From assembly GCA_020064725.1 (NCBI GenBank), contig JAGTWJ010000019.1, positions 2,728,001-2,792,000 on the forward strand: DNA of 64,000 nucleotides, read 5' to 3'. This DNA is from Drechslerella dactyloides (taxonomy: Eukaryota; Ascomycota; Orbiliomycetes; Orbiliales; Orbiliaceae). The notes beneath the pieces are model-generated. The model worked only from the letters and a program-made list of their open reading frames with translations. It had not been told where the DNA came from and searched no databases. The translations under genes were made by a program, and so were the position numbers. This document shows positions 23,327-33,262 of this stretch, one piece after another; position 1 is the first letter of the stretch, and every line of letters starts with the position of its first letter.

Positions 23327-26300
23327 ATGACGATACACGAGATCTCCCAGGAGTCCATCCGCCGGCTGGGCGCCACGCAGGTCATCACCGACCCGATCAC
23401 GGTCATCAAAGTGCGTGAGCGAGCGACGAGACGAGACGGGCGCGCATTACTCGATCAAATGACGACAACCGCTGACTTCGCGTTATCCAACACAGGAGCT
23501 TGTCGAGAATGCGTTGGACGCACAGGCGACGTCCGTCATCGTCGAGGCGAGCTCGGACCTCGTTTCTCATATCCAGGTCAAGGATAACGGCGGCGGAATC
23601 GACCCGGCTGACCGGCCGCTGAGTATGTGCATACGTTATAATGCACCCTATACCGTATAGATGTTTTGTGGCTGATGGTCTGATGATAATACAGTGGCGA
23701 AGCCCCATTGCACGAGCAAGATCTCGACGTTCGACGACCTGTTGGACGTCGCGACGCTCGGGTTTCGGGGCGAGGCGCTCGCGAGTCTGGCGGCTGTGTC
23801 CGGTGGACTGACGATTACGACGCGGGTGAAGGACGAGGCTATCGCCGTGGCATGCGAGATATCCCGCGACGGGTCTCTTAAAACGTGAGTCCCTGATATC
23901 AGAATTCAACATCGACAAGATAAGATAGGAGGTCAGATATTGAGGATATGCTAGGATATCACCGGTATCCGCGCCGGTAGGATGCGCGGTCAAGGTTAAG
24001 AATCTCTTCGCCAATTTTCCCGTCCGCAAAGCCGCATTGGAGAAAGGCGCCGCTCGACAGCTCGCTCAGATACGCCCGCTGCTACTATCATACTACCTAA
24101 CGCACCCGGCGACCCGCTTCCAGTTCAAGTGCGTCGCGGGTTCGCAGGCGAACCAGGGGAAGAAAAAAATTGATGCCAAGTACGACGTCATCTTCGCGGC
24201 GAGCACCACGAAGGAGCAGGCGGTTGTAAAGTCATTTGGCGCGGAGCCCTGCCGATACGGGCAGTGGGTCAGACACGGGGCGGACGACGATGGGATTCAA
24301 GTAGAGGCTTTCCTGGTCAAGCCGGACGCAGGTACGCTCGTTCACCACCGAAATGACCGACTGTATTCACCCAAATCGTTGACAATACGGTTACAGACGC
24401 GGCAGCAGTGTCCAAGAAGGGCGTGTGCATAGCATACAAGAATCGGCCGCTGTCGATTACCCGCGCCCGCGGGCTCGCACACTCAATCTACAGCGCCTAC
24501 AAGCGGCAGATCAAAGCCGTCTTCGCCGTACGGTCAACTGGCCCGCCAACGGAACCGTTCCTTTTCCTCAATATATTATCCGGTGCTGGTAAGGCTGATG
24601 TCAACATCGAGCCTGCCAAGGACGATGTTCTCTTCGAAAGTAACGAGAAGGTAATGAGCTGCATTGAAGGCTGTTTTGAACGTGTTTATGGCGGTAACAA
24701 GGTGGTTGATTCCGCGGAGCCTGTGACCGAGATGAGTCGCCATTTCAGCAGCGAGGTTACTGAAGACTCTGCTGTTCCGAGCGAGATGGTGCCGTATCAG
24801 GCATCCAAACAGATGGTAGCTTCGGTGACGATATCGCCGGCGAGAAGGGATCAGAGGTTATCCAGCTCCCCTCCTATAAAGATCAGCTCCAGTGCTGCCA
24901 ACGCTGCAAATTGCATAGTCCAACAGCAGCCCGATGCAGATAGTGTCGAAGCTCAAGAAGACGACGACAACGACGACGACGACGAAAGCTGCCTTCAACT
25001 GCAAAGAGAGAACGACACGCCGGAACCGGAGCCAATGGACGATGAGGTTCCTCCGACGCAGAGGGAACAGCCTCGGGACTCGGATTGGAGCTTCAGCATG
25101 TATGGTTCAGGTATCGACGATGACGACGATTTTGTCGATATCGAAGAGACTTTGAGGGAGAGCGAGAAGAATCAAATAGCTCGAGGTATGCATACTACTT
25201 ATCTAATGCACTGCCCAGTTTCTACGATATCCTCAGCACCCACTACTAATTATTGTTCACGCGATAGATGAAAGTATCCGGGGCGACGCATCAATAGCGA
25301 ATCCATGGACAATGTCGAAAATGAACGCCCGAGTTTCTCACGCGCAAACCGGAGTCCCGCGTTCAATTCCCAGAGCGACAGTTACCGTACGAACTGCCAG
25401 TGAACTAGATTCACGACATTCGCAACAGCAGAGCCCTAGAGCTACCCCGCCGTCTACCGCGCCAGTAATAGAAGTTCCCACGCCTAGCGCTCCAGTTGCT
25501 AAGATGTCGGCAAGTGGCAGCCCCTGGTATCAAATCGATATCAACAGGAGCTCTCCAAATACCAGAGTTCGAAATCAACCTTCTCCACGAAGGCTATCTG
25601 ACGATGCTTTGCCTACTCCGCCAAGATCGGAACGTCCGCGAAAACCAACCAGGAAATCCACAGGCCCAATGGACAGCTGGATCTCAGGCCGCCAAACCCA
25701 AGAGGCGGAATATGAAGAACAAGACAACGAAGATGGCAGCGCTAGCCCTCCCAAGATCTTCTTCGGCAAACCAGATCTCCGCATGTCTAGCACGCAGGGA
25801 GACGGCGGCCGCGGTATATTCCCATCCGCGTCCGACAGAATGAGAAACCGGCAAAATCTCTCTAATGCGCCGACGGCGGGGCCGGACGACGACGACAACG
25901 ACGACATTTCGTTTTCTGAAGACGAGGAGTTAATGGCGGCACTGACCCGTCGCAGGAGACTGGAGCCTATTAGGATTTCTCTCGACCAAGATTTCTTCAA
26001 GAAACCGTCGTCTAAAGAGCCGACAAAGCCAACGCCACCGGTTCGTCCGCGGAACCCCGAAGCGCACACCGTTATGCGCAAGTCCAAGTTTCTGGTCACA
26101 AAGGTACCCAGAATCGACCTGCAGCGGCTGCAGTTTCGCACGCGTCTCGTGCAAGATGACCTATACATCGACGATTACGATTCGCGGAATGCACCCGTCA
26201 GCGAGCCGGAGATGAGGAAGGTGTTTTTCGGCTTCCTCGGACGGTATATAGCAAGCGGCGAGTACAGTGATGACGCGGAGCTGGAGCAATTACAGCGGGA

Positions 26301-26355
26301 CATTGTAGATGGGAGAATTTCGAATGTGAAGTTTCGAAACCTTGCAGACACGTAG
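23327..26355 (+). CDS. MutL-family mismatch-repair ATPase, Mlh2/human-PMS1 type (no endonuclease motif)
   Basis: GHKL ATPase of the MutL family. Six exons: 23327-23410, 23496-23622, 23695-23884, 23955-24331, 24397-25185 and 25268-26355; 884 residues. The ATPase motifs are intact: KELVENALDA with catalytic Glu29 and Mg-binding Asn33, KDNGGGI at 57-63, and TLGFRGEAL at 91-99. The usual GEVI element before motif I is replaced by LGATQVITDP. Residues about 290-850 are mostly disordered and acidic, with poly-Asp runs. I see no DQHAxxExxxxE metal-binding endonuclease motif, which argues against Mlh3 or the Pms1/PMS2 nuclease subunit. A short structured C-terminus may bind Mlh1. A nuclear accessory role in mismatch repair or meiosis is inferred from the family. 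Confidence 0.85.
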
Positions 26356-26747
26356 GTGGATTTTTTTGGGTTGTGCTTTTTCGTTCCCTCTTTCTATCCC
26401 GTACGTTATATTCGTACGCCGTCTTGAACATTGATACCTTGTCGCTACTTTCTTTCCACTACAAGGCTTACTAGGCCTGGATACCCTTAGATTACCTATA
26501 TCGCTCTTTGCACACTGCTTCTTTTTCAATGTTCGCTCTCTTTACCAGCTGTTAATCGTACAGCTGGGGCTTTTGCTGTGTCGATACCGTGTAGATATGC
26601 TCGAACAATTAGTCCGTTGGTCATGTAGTTTCTTATCATAAATCCAGAGCCACTACAGAGCCGTAGTCCGTCAAGGATTTAGATCAATAGCGCGCCTAGT
26701 GAATTCACACACGTTCATGCTGCATGATTGAATCTGCAGGCATGATC
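26356..26747. terminator. Convergent 3' intergenic region
   Basis: 392 bp between the stop codons of the MutL-type gene (+) and the phosphatase-like gene (-). It must hold both 3' UTRs and polyadenylation sites, which may overlap. No discrete motif stands out. Confidence 0.45.
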
Positions 26748-27610
26748 TTACACGATAGCCGAGAGGCTGGAATTTCCAGCTGGTTTCCTGATATTGATAA
26801 GTGTGCCTTCACCAGGCGAGTCCCGTAGCCAGCCGGGCGCATAGCGTTCGTCGTATTTGAGCGTCGGGCGGAACTTTTCGATAAACTGCCAACAGCGTTA
26901 GTGGCGTACGATGAATGGCGTTTTACGAATTGTAGAAGTTATACCTCGATATCTGCTTGTCCCTTCTCGCCGGCAAAATAGTGGTACTCGCTCTTGACGG
27001 AGCCAAACGCCCAGTTCTGCAGCAGCTTGCGGACGCAGGCTACCAGGACGCCGCTGCGATGCTTCCCCTTGTTGCTATGGATGAGTACAGGGAAGTTGCG
27101 GGCGTCCAACAGCAGCTCGAGCGCCTGGCGCATGCTCTCGGCGTCGTTCTCGACCACGTGCACTTTGTCCTTTTTCTTCTTCTTCTTGGCCTTCTTCTTG
27201 TCGTGCGCGGCGTCTATGGGTGATATAGGATCGGATGTTGGGATGTGGTCGTGGTTGAGGTCGAGGTCGCGTTCAGACATGTCGTCGATAACGACGGCGG
27301 CCGGGTCATGGTCGACGTCACCGTCATTAGCGGCGCCTTTCCCATGGTGCATGCGAAAATGGAAGACCTGGATGTCGTTCTCAGCGGTGAAATGCTGCAG
27401 GTCGACCGGGAGGTCCTGGTCGGCAATGTAGATGATTGACTTGAGATGTAGTTTGGCGAGGAAAGGGAAGTTGAGCGGCATGGGGCAGCCGGAACGGTAG
27501 ACGCCTGTCGAGACGAGAGCGAACGACAGCGGTGGAATCTGCAGCGTGGTGCCATGGCTGGCGGCTGCAGCTGTCGAGAGCGGTGACGATGGAGCCGGAG
27601 ATGAAGCCAT
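26748..27610 (-). CDS. Oca/Siw14-family tyrosine phosphatase-like protein with catalytic Cys replaced by Ser
   Basis: Two exons, 27610-26945 and 26885-26748; 267 residues. The fold markers of plant/fungal atypical dual-specificity phosphatases are present: PLSFALVSTGVYRSGCP near 27-43, the LHLKSIIYIADQ strand-loop near 54-65, and the signature loop VLIHSNKGKHRSG at 175-187. KLLQNWAFGSVKSEYHYFAG follows. In active members the loop is HCxxGKHRTG; here the nucleophile position is Ser179 (codon AGC), while Arg185 is kept. Some yeast Oca paralogues also lack catalytic residues and act in a complex. An inserted hydrophilic segment (about 90-150) includes a Lys-rich run KKKAKKKKKKDK. A catalytically dead, inositol-pyrophosphate-binding or scaffold role is inferred. 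Confidence 0.85.
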
Positions 27611-28361
27611 GGTTGTGGATCGTGATCCTAGCTGGTATATGCAGGGTGCCCTTGGCGGGGGCGGCTGTCCGTTGAATCTGGGGTTGGTGCTACTTCATGC
27701 ATCTATTGGTGACGTCTATGTTAAATGTCGAGAGAGTAGTATGGTGCTAGAACAGTTTTGGTCTAACAAAACTCTGGCAGCTAGTAATGTACTATGCGTA
27801 CTACTGGAACCTCTATCGAAAGCCTCACTCAGTCTTCTCGTACCATTCTACATGATCAAAATCCTAAGAGCCCCGTCATTTGAATGGTTCGACAGTAGCA
27901 AAGTAATGTCGCAATAGCTATCGATTATCAACTGATCCCTAGCTCGGTCCTCGAATGGCAGAGCTGTTGACGACAAGAAACATTGAAGATAAATTATAAA
28001 TTGCCCTAACTACTTGAGTACTTAGCCAACCCTCGAGGTAGATAGTAGGCACTTGATGAATCGAAGTTGCTGCTAAACCGCATATCCATATCCGTTGTCT
28101 AACCCGTATCGGCGTCAGTTCGGCCAAACCACGTGGACCAAGGATCAGTGCTCGAGCTTAACGCCAGTCATTCTCCAATCCCCATGTTACTTTATCCCCA
28201 TCTGATAAGCGCGATATCGGCGGGAGATTCCGCGGCAGGATGGAAATAACGTCCGATTGAATCTACGATATAATAATCTATCTGCAGACATGAAGCGCCA
28301 CACGCGCGACATCGTGGACGTACGCGCTGATATACAACCATGACCATGTGATATGGCCGGC
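27611..28361. other. Intergenic region: phosphatase-like promoter, dynactin p50 3' region
   Basis: 751 bp between two minus-strand genes. It is AT-rich around 27700-28100 and contains no protein-like frame. I see nothing else in it. Confidence 0.5.
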
Positions 28362-30062
28362 CTACCCGAGCCGCTGCACCTTCTCCTCGAGCACCTGCAC
28401 CCACTTCTCGACCTGCCGCATATTCCCGCCCACCGTCTTCTCATTCTCCGCCACCGCCCCTTCCACCTTCTCCAGCGCCTCTTTCCACTTCTGAATCTCG
28501 ATCTGCATCTCCTCCTGCCGCTTCTCGACCGCCTCCAGCGTCTGCACGCTGCGGGCTGCCTCGCCGTGCACGCCCCGTAGACTGCGCAGCCGGTCCAGCA
28601 CTGCAGGCAGCAGTGGCGATAGGCGATCGATCGTGTCGAGCGTCCCGTAGAGAGCATTGATCTTGGCCTCGTTCTCCGCGTCTGCGAGATACGACGCACC
28701 CTCCGGGATGCCACCCATCGCCACCTCCTCCTCGCCGGCGGCCCGACGGCTCTCCAGAGCGGCCTTGGCAGCCTTACGTGCCTCCGTGAGCTTCTCTGCA
28801 TCGGCGGTGAGACCCTTGACTCTTCGCGCGGCCGAGTCCAGCGACGACGCGGACGTGTTTGTCAGGACGGTGAGCTGCTGCGTGAGCGTCTCGAGCGACG
28901 AGATGATGGCAAAGTTCGTCGGGATGGAGGACAGCGACTGCGTGGCTGAGATGCCTAGCAGACGCTCCAGCAGCGTGATACGCGAGTCGAATTCTGCCAC
29001 TTTGGCGAGCGTGTGTGCCTTTTTGAAGTGCGGGGAGTACGTGACCGTATAGCTTGCCGTGACGCCGGACTGTTGACTGTCGGAAGGTGTAGATGTGGCG
29101 GCCGGTGCTGTACCTCCACCAGCAGCTACAAGTGCCGTTGCGGGCGGTGGGACTTTCAACCCATTGGCTAGCTTTCTCGCCAGGTCGGCTTCGGCGCCAC
29201 CGCCCTTACCCTTCGCTGTCATCAGTTCCTCCATGACCTCTGCTAGTCTTTCCCAGCCGTCCTCGTCTGGGTCTTCGACATCGTCGTCGTGGTCGGCTGC
29301 TGCTGCCTCAGCATCCGCGCCGTCTCGATCTTGCTGCTCTCGTCGAATCTCCTCCTTTTCACGCTTCTCGTCCTCAATCATCTCCTTCAGCTCCTCCATC
29401 TCCCTGCGCAGCCTCGCCAGCCGCTTACCAACGCCTTCCTCGCCATCGCTGTCACCTTCTTCCGCGTCGTCGAACATCTCATCCTCGACGTCATCACCGT
29501 ACAGCTCTCTGTCTCGCTCGTCGACGCGGTTCCGTCGACGGCGACGTGTGGACGTGCGGTAGCTCTTCCGCTTCGACGCGATGCGGTCCGAGAAGTCGAC
29601 GCCCGTCGCGTCTACCTGTGCGTTTGTGAAGACGCCGCGCGCAACGCGAGGGTGGAGGCGCGGGTGGGAGATTTCGCGGCTCTCGTCGTACGCATCCTCT
29701 TCGTCGTCGTCCGTCCGGGAGGACGCCGGGGAGTGGTTGCCATTACGAGAGGAGGCGATGCGGGAGGGGGAGGTCTACCCGGCACGATCGGCTGGTTAGT
29801 CAAATACCCTCCAATGAATATCACCCGCTTGTCGTTTCTTCTGTCCCGTTTCGGAGGCGAAGAGAAGAAAAATACGGGTAGTGGGACGGGCAGTGCCTAC
29901 GGGGAGAGTGGAGTCGTCGGTGAGGTCTGGCGTTTCAAAGACGTCCTTCGAGGTGATATCCTGTCCACAACGAGCTGTCAGTAGCTATACGCAGACAATT
30001 CTCGGACGGACGAAGCGACCCACGATGTCTGGCAGTGCGGCGTATTTGCGGTTGGAAGCCAT
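28362..30062 (-). CDS. Dynactin subunit 2 (dynamitin, p50/Jnm1)
   Basis: Subunit of the dynactin shoulder complex that links dynein to cargo. Three exons: 30062-30024, 29960-29901 and 29774-28362; 503 residues. The N-terminus has the family signature: MASNRKYAALPDI joined to DITSKDVFETPDLTDDSTLP, which helps anchor the protein on the Arp1 filament. An acidic region follows, then several heptad-patterned coiled coils (ARLRREMEELKEMIEDEKRE; ITLLERLLGI; LETLTQQLTVL; QKWKEALEKVEGAVAEN) ending VQVLEEKVQRLG. Joining the short first exons was needed to recover the conserved N-terminus. Length is slightly above the usual 400-450 residues because of Ala/Gly/Asp-rich linkers. Confidence 0.93.
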
Positions 30063-30805
30063 TGTGGAGATTGCGGCGCCAGCGAGAATGCACGTTGATA
30101 TTGTTCACGAATCCAAAATGTGGAATGAGGAGAAGAAGCCGCGGCGTTGGCGTGTCGTCCGTTTGGACCGGCCCAGACAAACGCCAGCACCGCAATCTAA
30201 AATATGCATGGCCAGGCACACGGCCATTCTCCACCACAGCGATCCGGCGTCTAGTACCAGATGCCCATTCTCCACGAATCGTGGCATATCTGCCTATGTC
30301 ATACTTCATTTTGAAGTACCTGGATGTATCCCGCGTTATAGAACACATATTTGAGGAGCTCGGTTAAGTTTTAGAAGTTGGCGGCTATTGGTTTTATCGT
30401 TACAAAGGAGAATCAAATTATGAACTGGCGGCAAAGCGGGGCCCTTCTACGTACAGTACCAGAAGGTCTCTCGGCCTACCTACCTTCCTGACAAACATGA
30501 ATGGAGTTTAAAGGTCCACATCAACGCGTCAGGATTAAAGAATTTGAGACAAAGGAGAAGAAAAAGGCAAATTCACGCGCTCTACAACATAGGAAACCCG
30601 AAAGAGACTTAAAAGGTGGACAGAGAAAAAAAGATAATGGATGAAGGGTGATTCGAGAGAGAATGGTTGTTGAATTAGAAGACAGACGGATGATTTATAC
30701 ATTCCCTAACTCATGGCTCGGATGATTGATAGTATTATACAGAAGGGCTGGCTGGCTAAGACAAAGGGAAAAGGAATTGGCAAATGTCGGCGTCACTCAA
30801 TTGAA
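30063..30805. other. Dynactin p50 promoter and GH17 gene 3' region
   Basis: 743 bp between two minus-strand genes. The stretch at 30400-30780 is purine-rich and AT-rich, as expected for the 3' UTR of the GH17 gene. No gene found. Confidence 0.5.
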
Positions 30806-32884
30806 TTAATTATAGCTGCTGCCGCTGCCCGATGATCCCATCGGGAAGAGGTGAGCACAGCCGAAGTGAGTCTCAACACCACCGTTCATAGCGCCATCCT
30901 TCCACAGGTCATCATAAACGCTGAAGTAGGCAATGTGGCCATCATCGACGGCGTAGATAGACTTGATAGCAGTAGCCTGGTCGTCAGGGCTGGCGTGGGC
31001 GCTGTCGATGGGGGAACCACCAGATGGCCAACCGGTCTCAAGGCAGAAAGTCTCCTTGTTGCAGACAGCTATTCATATGGTTAGCAAGATGATAAAGGTT
31101 TCACGGAGGTAGGGCGCATTCATTACCTTGAGCTTGCTTCATCTGAGACTTGACAAAGTTACCAGCTTCCGCGGCGGAGCCACCGTTGAAGTAGGATTGA
31201 ATATTGACAGCAACGACATCGACAACACCGCAGAGACCTGGGTTAGCCTCGAGGGTGGAAACAACCTCGGAGGTGGTGACCTTTCCAGGGTAACCAGCGG
31301 CCTTGAACTTAGATTTGCACTCGGAGATGAGAGCGACGAGGTCGGCGCAGGTGATGACACCGCCCCAGACGGACTCGTTACCGATGACAATGAGCTCAGT
31401 GATATCCCATCGCTTCCATGCAATGAGGTTAGAGACCTGAGTCTGAACATCATTGTAGTCATAAGAAGGACCGGTCTTGCGGATGAAAACACCCATAACG
31501 ATCTTCAGCTTGTACTTGTCGCAAGCATCGGTGATAGGCTGGAGAGCATCGCAGTCAGGAGCGTAGACACGGATGCTGCGGAAGCCCTTGCTAGCGATCT
31601 CCTTGATGTCCGAGAAGATCTGGTCACGAGACTTGCAGGACTTGTCATTGTTGTACTGAGTGTAAGTGATACACCACTGCTGGCCGGTTCCGACGTTGTC
31701 GTAGTTGATGGGACCACTGGGGGTGGTGGGAACCGGCTTGATGGACTTGGTGGTCGGGGCAACGTAGACAGGAACCGAAGAAGGAGCCTGGTAAGTTGGG
31801 ACCTCGCTCTTGGGCTTCTCATAAGTGGGGGGAGGAGCCGAGTAGTGGACCTCGGGGACAGCGGTGGGGGTCTCCTTGCAGGTGGTCGAAGTGGGAGCAG
31901 GTGGTGGCGGTGGGGGAGGAGGAGTGTGTGCCTCATACGGGCAAGTGTAGACGTATTGCGGAACGGTGACGGTGACAGTCTTGACTGGGTGAGTGTAGGT
32001 TCCTGGAGTGTAAGTAGCGACAACCGGGTAGGTGATCGTGGCAGTCTCAGTGACGGTGGTCGAGTGGCCACCATAGGTGTAGGTACCAGGAGTAGGGCAC
32101 TCGAAGACGGTCTGCGTCAGCGTGGTGTAGACCGCGTTCTCCGAGGTGTAAGTCGAAGCGTACGGGCAGGTGACGGTGGTCAGGGTCTCGGTGACGACCT
32201 TGGTGTGGACGCCATAGGTGTGGGTTCCTGGTGGAACGACGGTGGTCGTAGGGACGCAAACGACCTCCGTGGAAGTCAGAGTGACCGTCTTGGCCGGGAA
32301 GGTGTAGGTTCCTGGAGTCGGGCAGGTGGTGACCTCAGGAGTCGGAACGGGATTGGAGCAGGAGTATGGGACCGTCGTGTAGGGAGTTGGGACGACGATG
32401 ACGGTGGACTTGACGTATTCAGTCGCAACGTAGGTTGGCTTGGGGGCTGCATCCAATCAAGTTAGCCAGATTCGTTCGTATACACATTAGGCCGAATGCA
32501 TTTTAGATGCACCGTCTCGCACGGTCACCGTGCCGCGAATGTATCGAATGCGACGGTTTGCGCGTTGCGTCGCATGAAATTGCAACATCGCGCACGCACC
32601 GCGCGAGTAAACTCGCGAGCACGGACACAAACGCGCATGTGCGTCGCGATTCGGAAACACCGTCAACCGATGGCGGTTGAGTGAGATGAAAGGTACTTAC
32701 GGTTGTATTCGACCCAGGTGGTGTAGGTCACAATCTTGCAAGTCTCGGAGCCTTGCGCCGCCGGGGCCTCGTATCCGTAGTTTCTCTTGAGGTTGTGCGC
32801 GTGAGCGTGTCGTCGAAGCAAAGTGCCGGCTTCGGCGCCCATCATCAGGGCGGAAGCCGCAAGGGCAAGTGCAGCGGTCTTCAT
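30806..32884 (-). CDS. GH17 cell-wall glucan glucosidase/transglycosylase (BtgE/Scw-like)
   Basis: Secreted, wall-associated glycoside hydrolase family 17 protein. Three exons: 32884-32701, 32446-31127 and 31068-30806; 588 residues. A signal peptide (about 1-20, ending near GAEAG) is followed by an Arg-containing stretch (LLRR, NLKRN) that may be a Kex2-type processing region. A Thr/Tyr/Val/Pro-rich region with about four diverged 30-residue repeats (TPGTYT with TVT runs, about 95-225) comes next, then a proline run (about 236-244). The catalytic domain starts near residue 305. The acid/base Glu is in VIGNESVWGG (Glu419) and the nucleophile is in CLETGWPSGG (Glu512). The architecture matches fungal BtgE-type proteins, which act on or are bound to beta-1,3-glucan. 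A strong pyrimidine tract lies upstream. Confidence 0.93.
31970..32330. repeat. Diverged tandem repeats coding the wall-protein repeat region
   Basis: On the minus strand this stretch encodes successive Pro-Gly-Thr-Tyr-Thr / Thr-Val-Thr modules of roughly 30 residues, with visible DNA-level similarity (ggtgtaggttcctggagt-like blocks near 32005, 32085 and 32305). It is a coding minisatellite-like array in the GH17 gene. Confidence 0.7.
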
Positions 32885-33176
32885 GATGGGCAGTCCGCGT
32901 TCGAGAGAATCGAAGGTGGAGAAGAAGAGAATGGAATTAAGAAGGCAAAGTTGAAGCAGAAGGTCCTGTCTCCGGAGAGCAGCGACAAGAGCAGTATCGA
33001 ATCGGACGGCAATGAATTACCAATTGCCGGCGGTCCAAGTATTTCTTCTTGTCGAAGAGCAAAAAGGGGATCGTGGGTCGGGTTTTGAATGGAAACGAAT
33101 CGAACAGCCGCTGAAGGAGTGAAGCGGGCCTGTCTACGGGAACGAAAACAGCAGCAAGGAGCGTCGAGGAGTCTCG

Positions 33177-33262
33177 CGGGAGGAGGATTCCTTGAAGGCG
33201 GACTTGGAGCGAGGAGAGAGAGGAGGAAGGAAGAAGGGAAGGACGGTGCAGGGAGGAGGAGC
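33177..33262 (-). promoter_or_regulatory. Pyrimidine-rich promoter tract of the GH17 gene
   Basis: The plus strand is almost pure purine, so the minus strand is a long CT-tract, 290-380 bp upstream of the GH17 ATG. Such tracts precede transcription starts of highly expressed fungal genes. Confidence 0.5.

Noticed and set aside
31128..32465. 445-codon plus-strand open frame
   Set aside because: It mirrors the GH17 coding exon; its Gly/Asp/Arg-rich translation reflects the reverse complement of Thr/Pro/Val codons.
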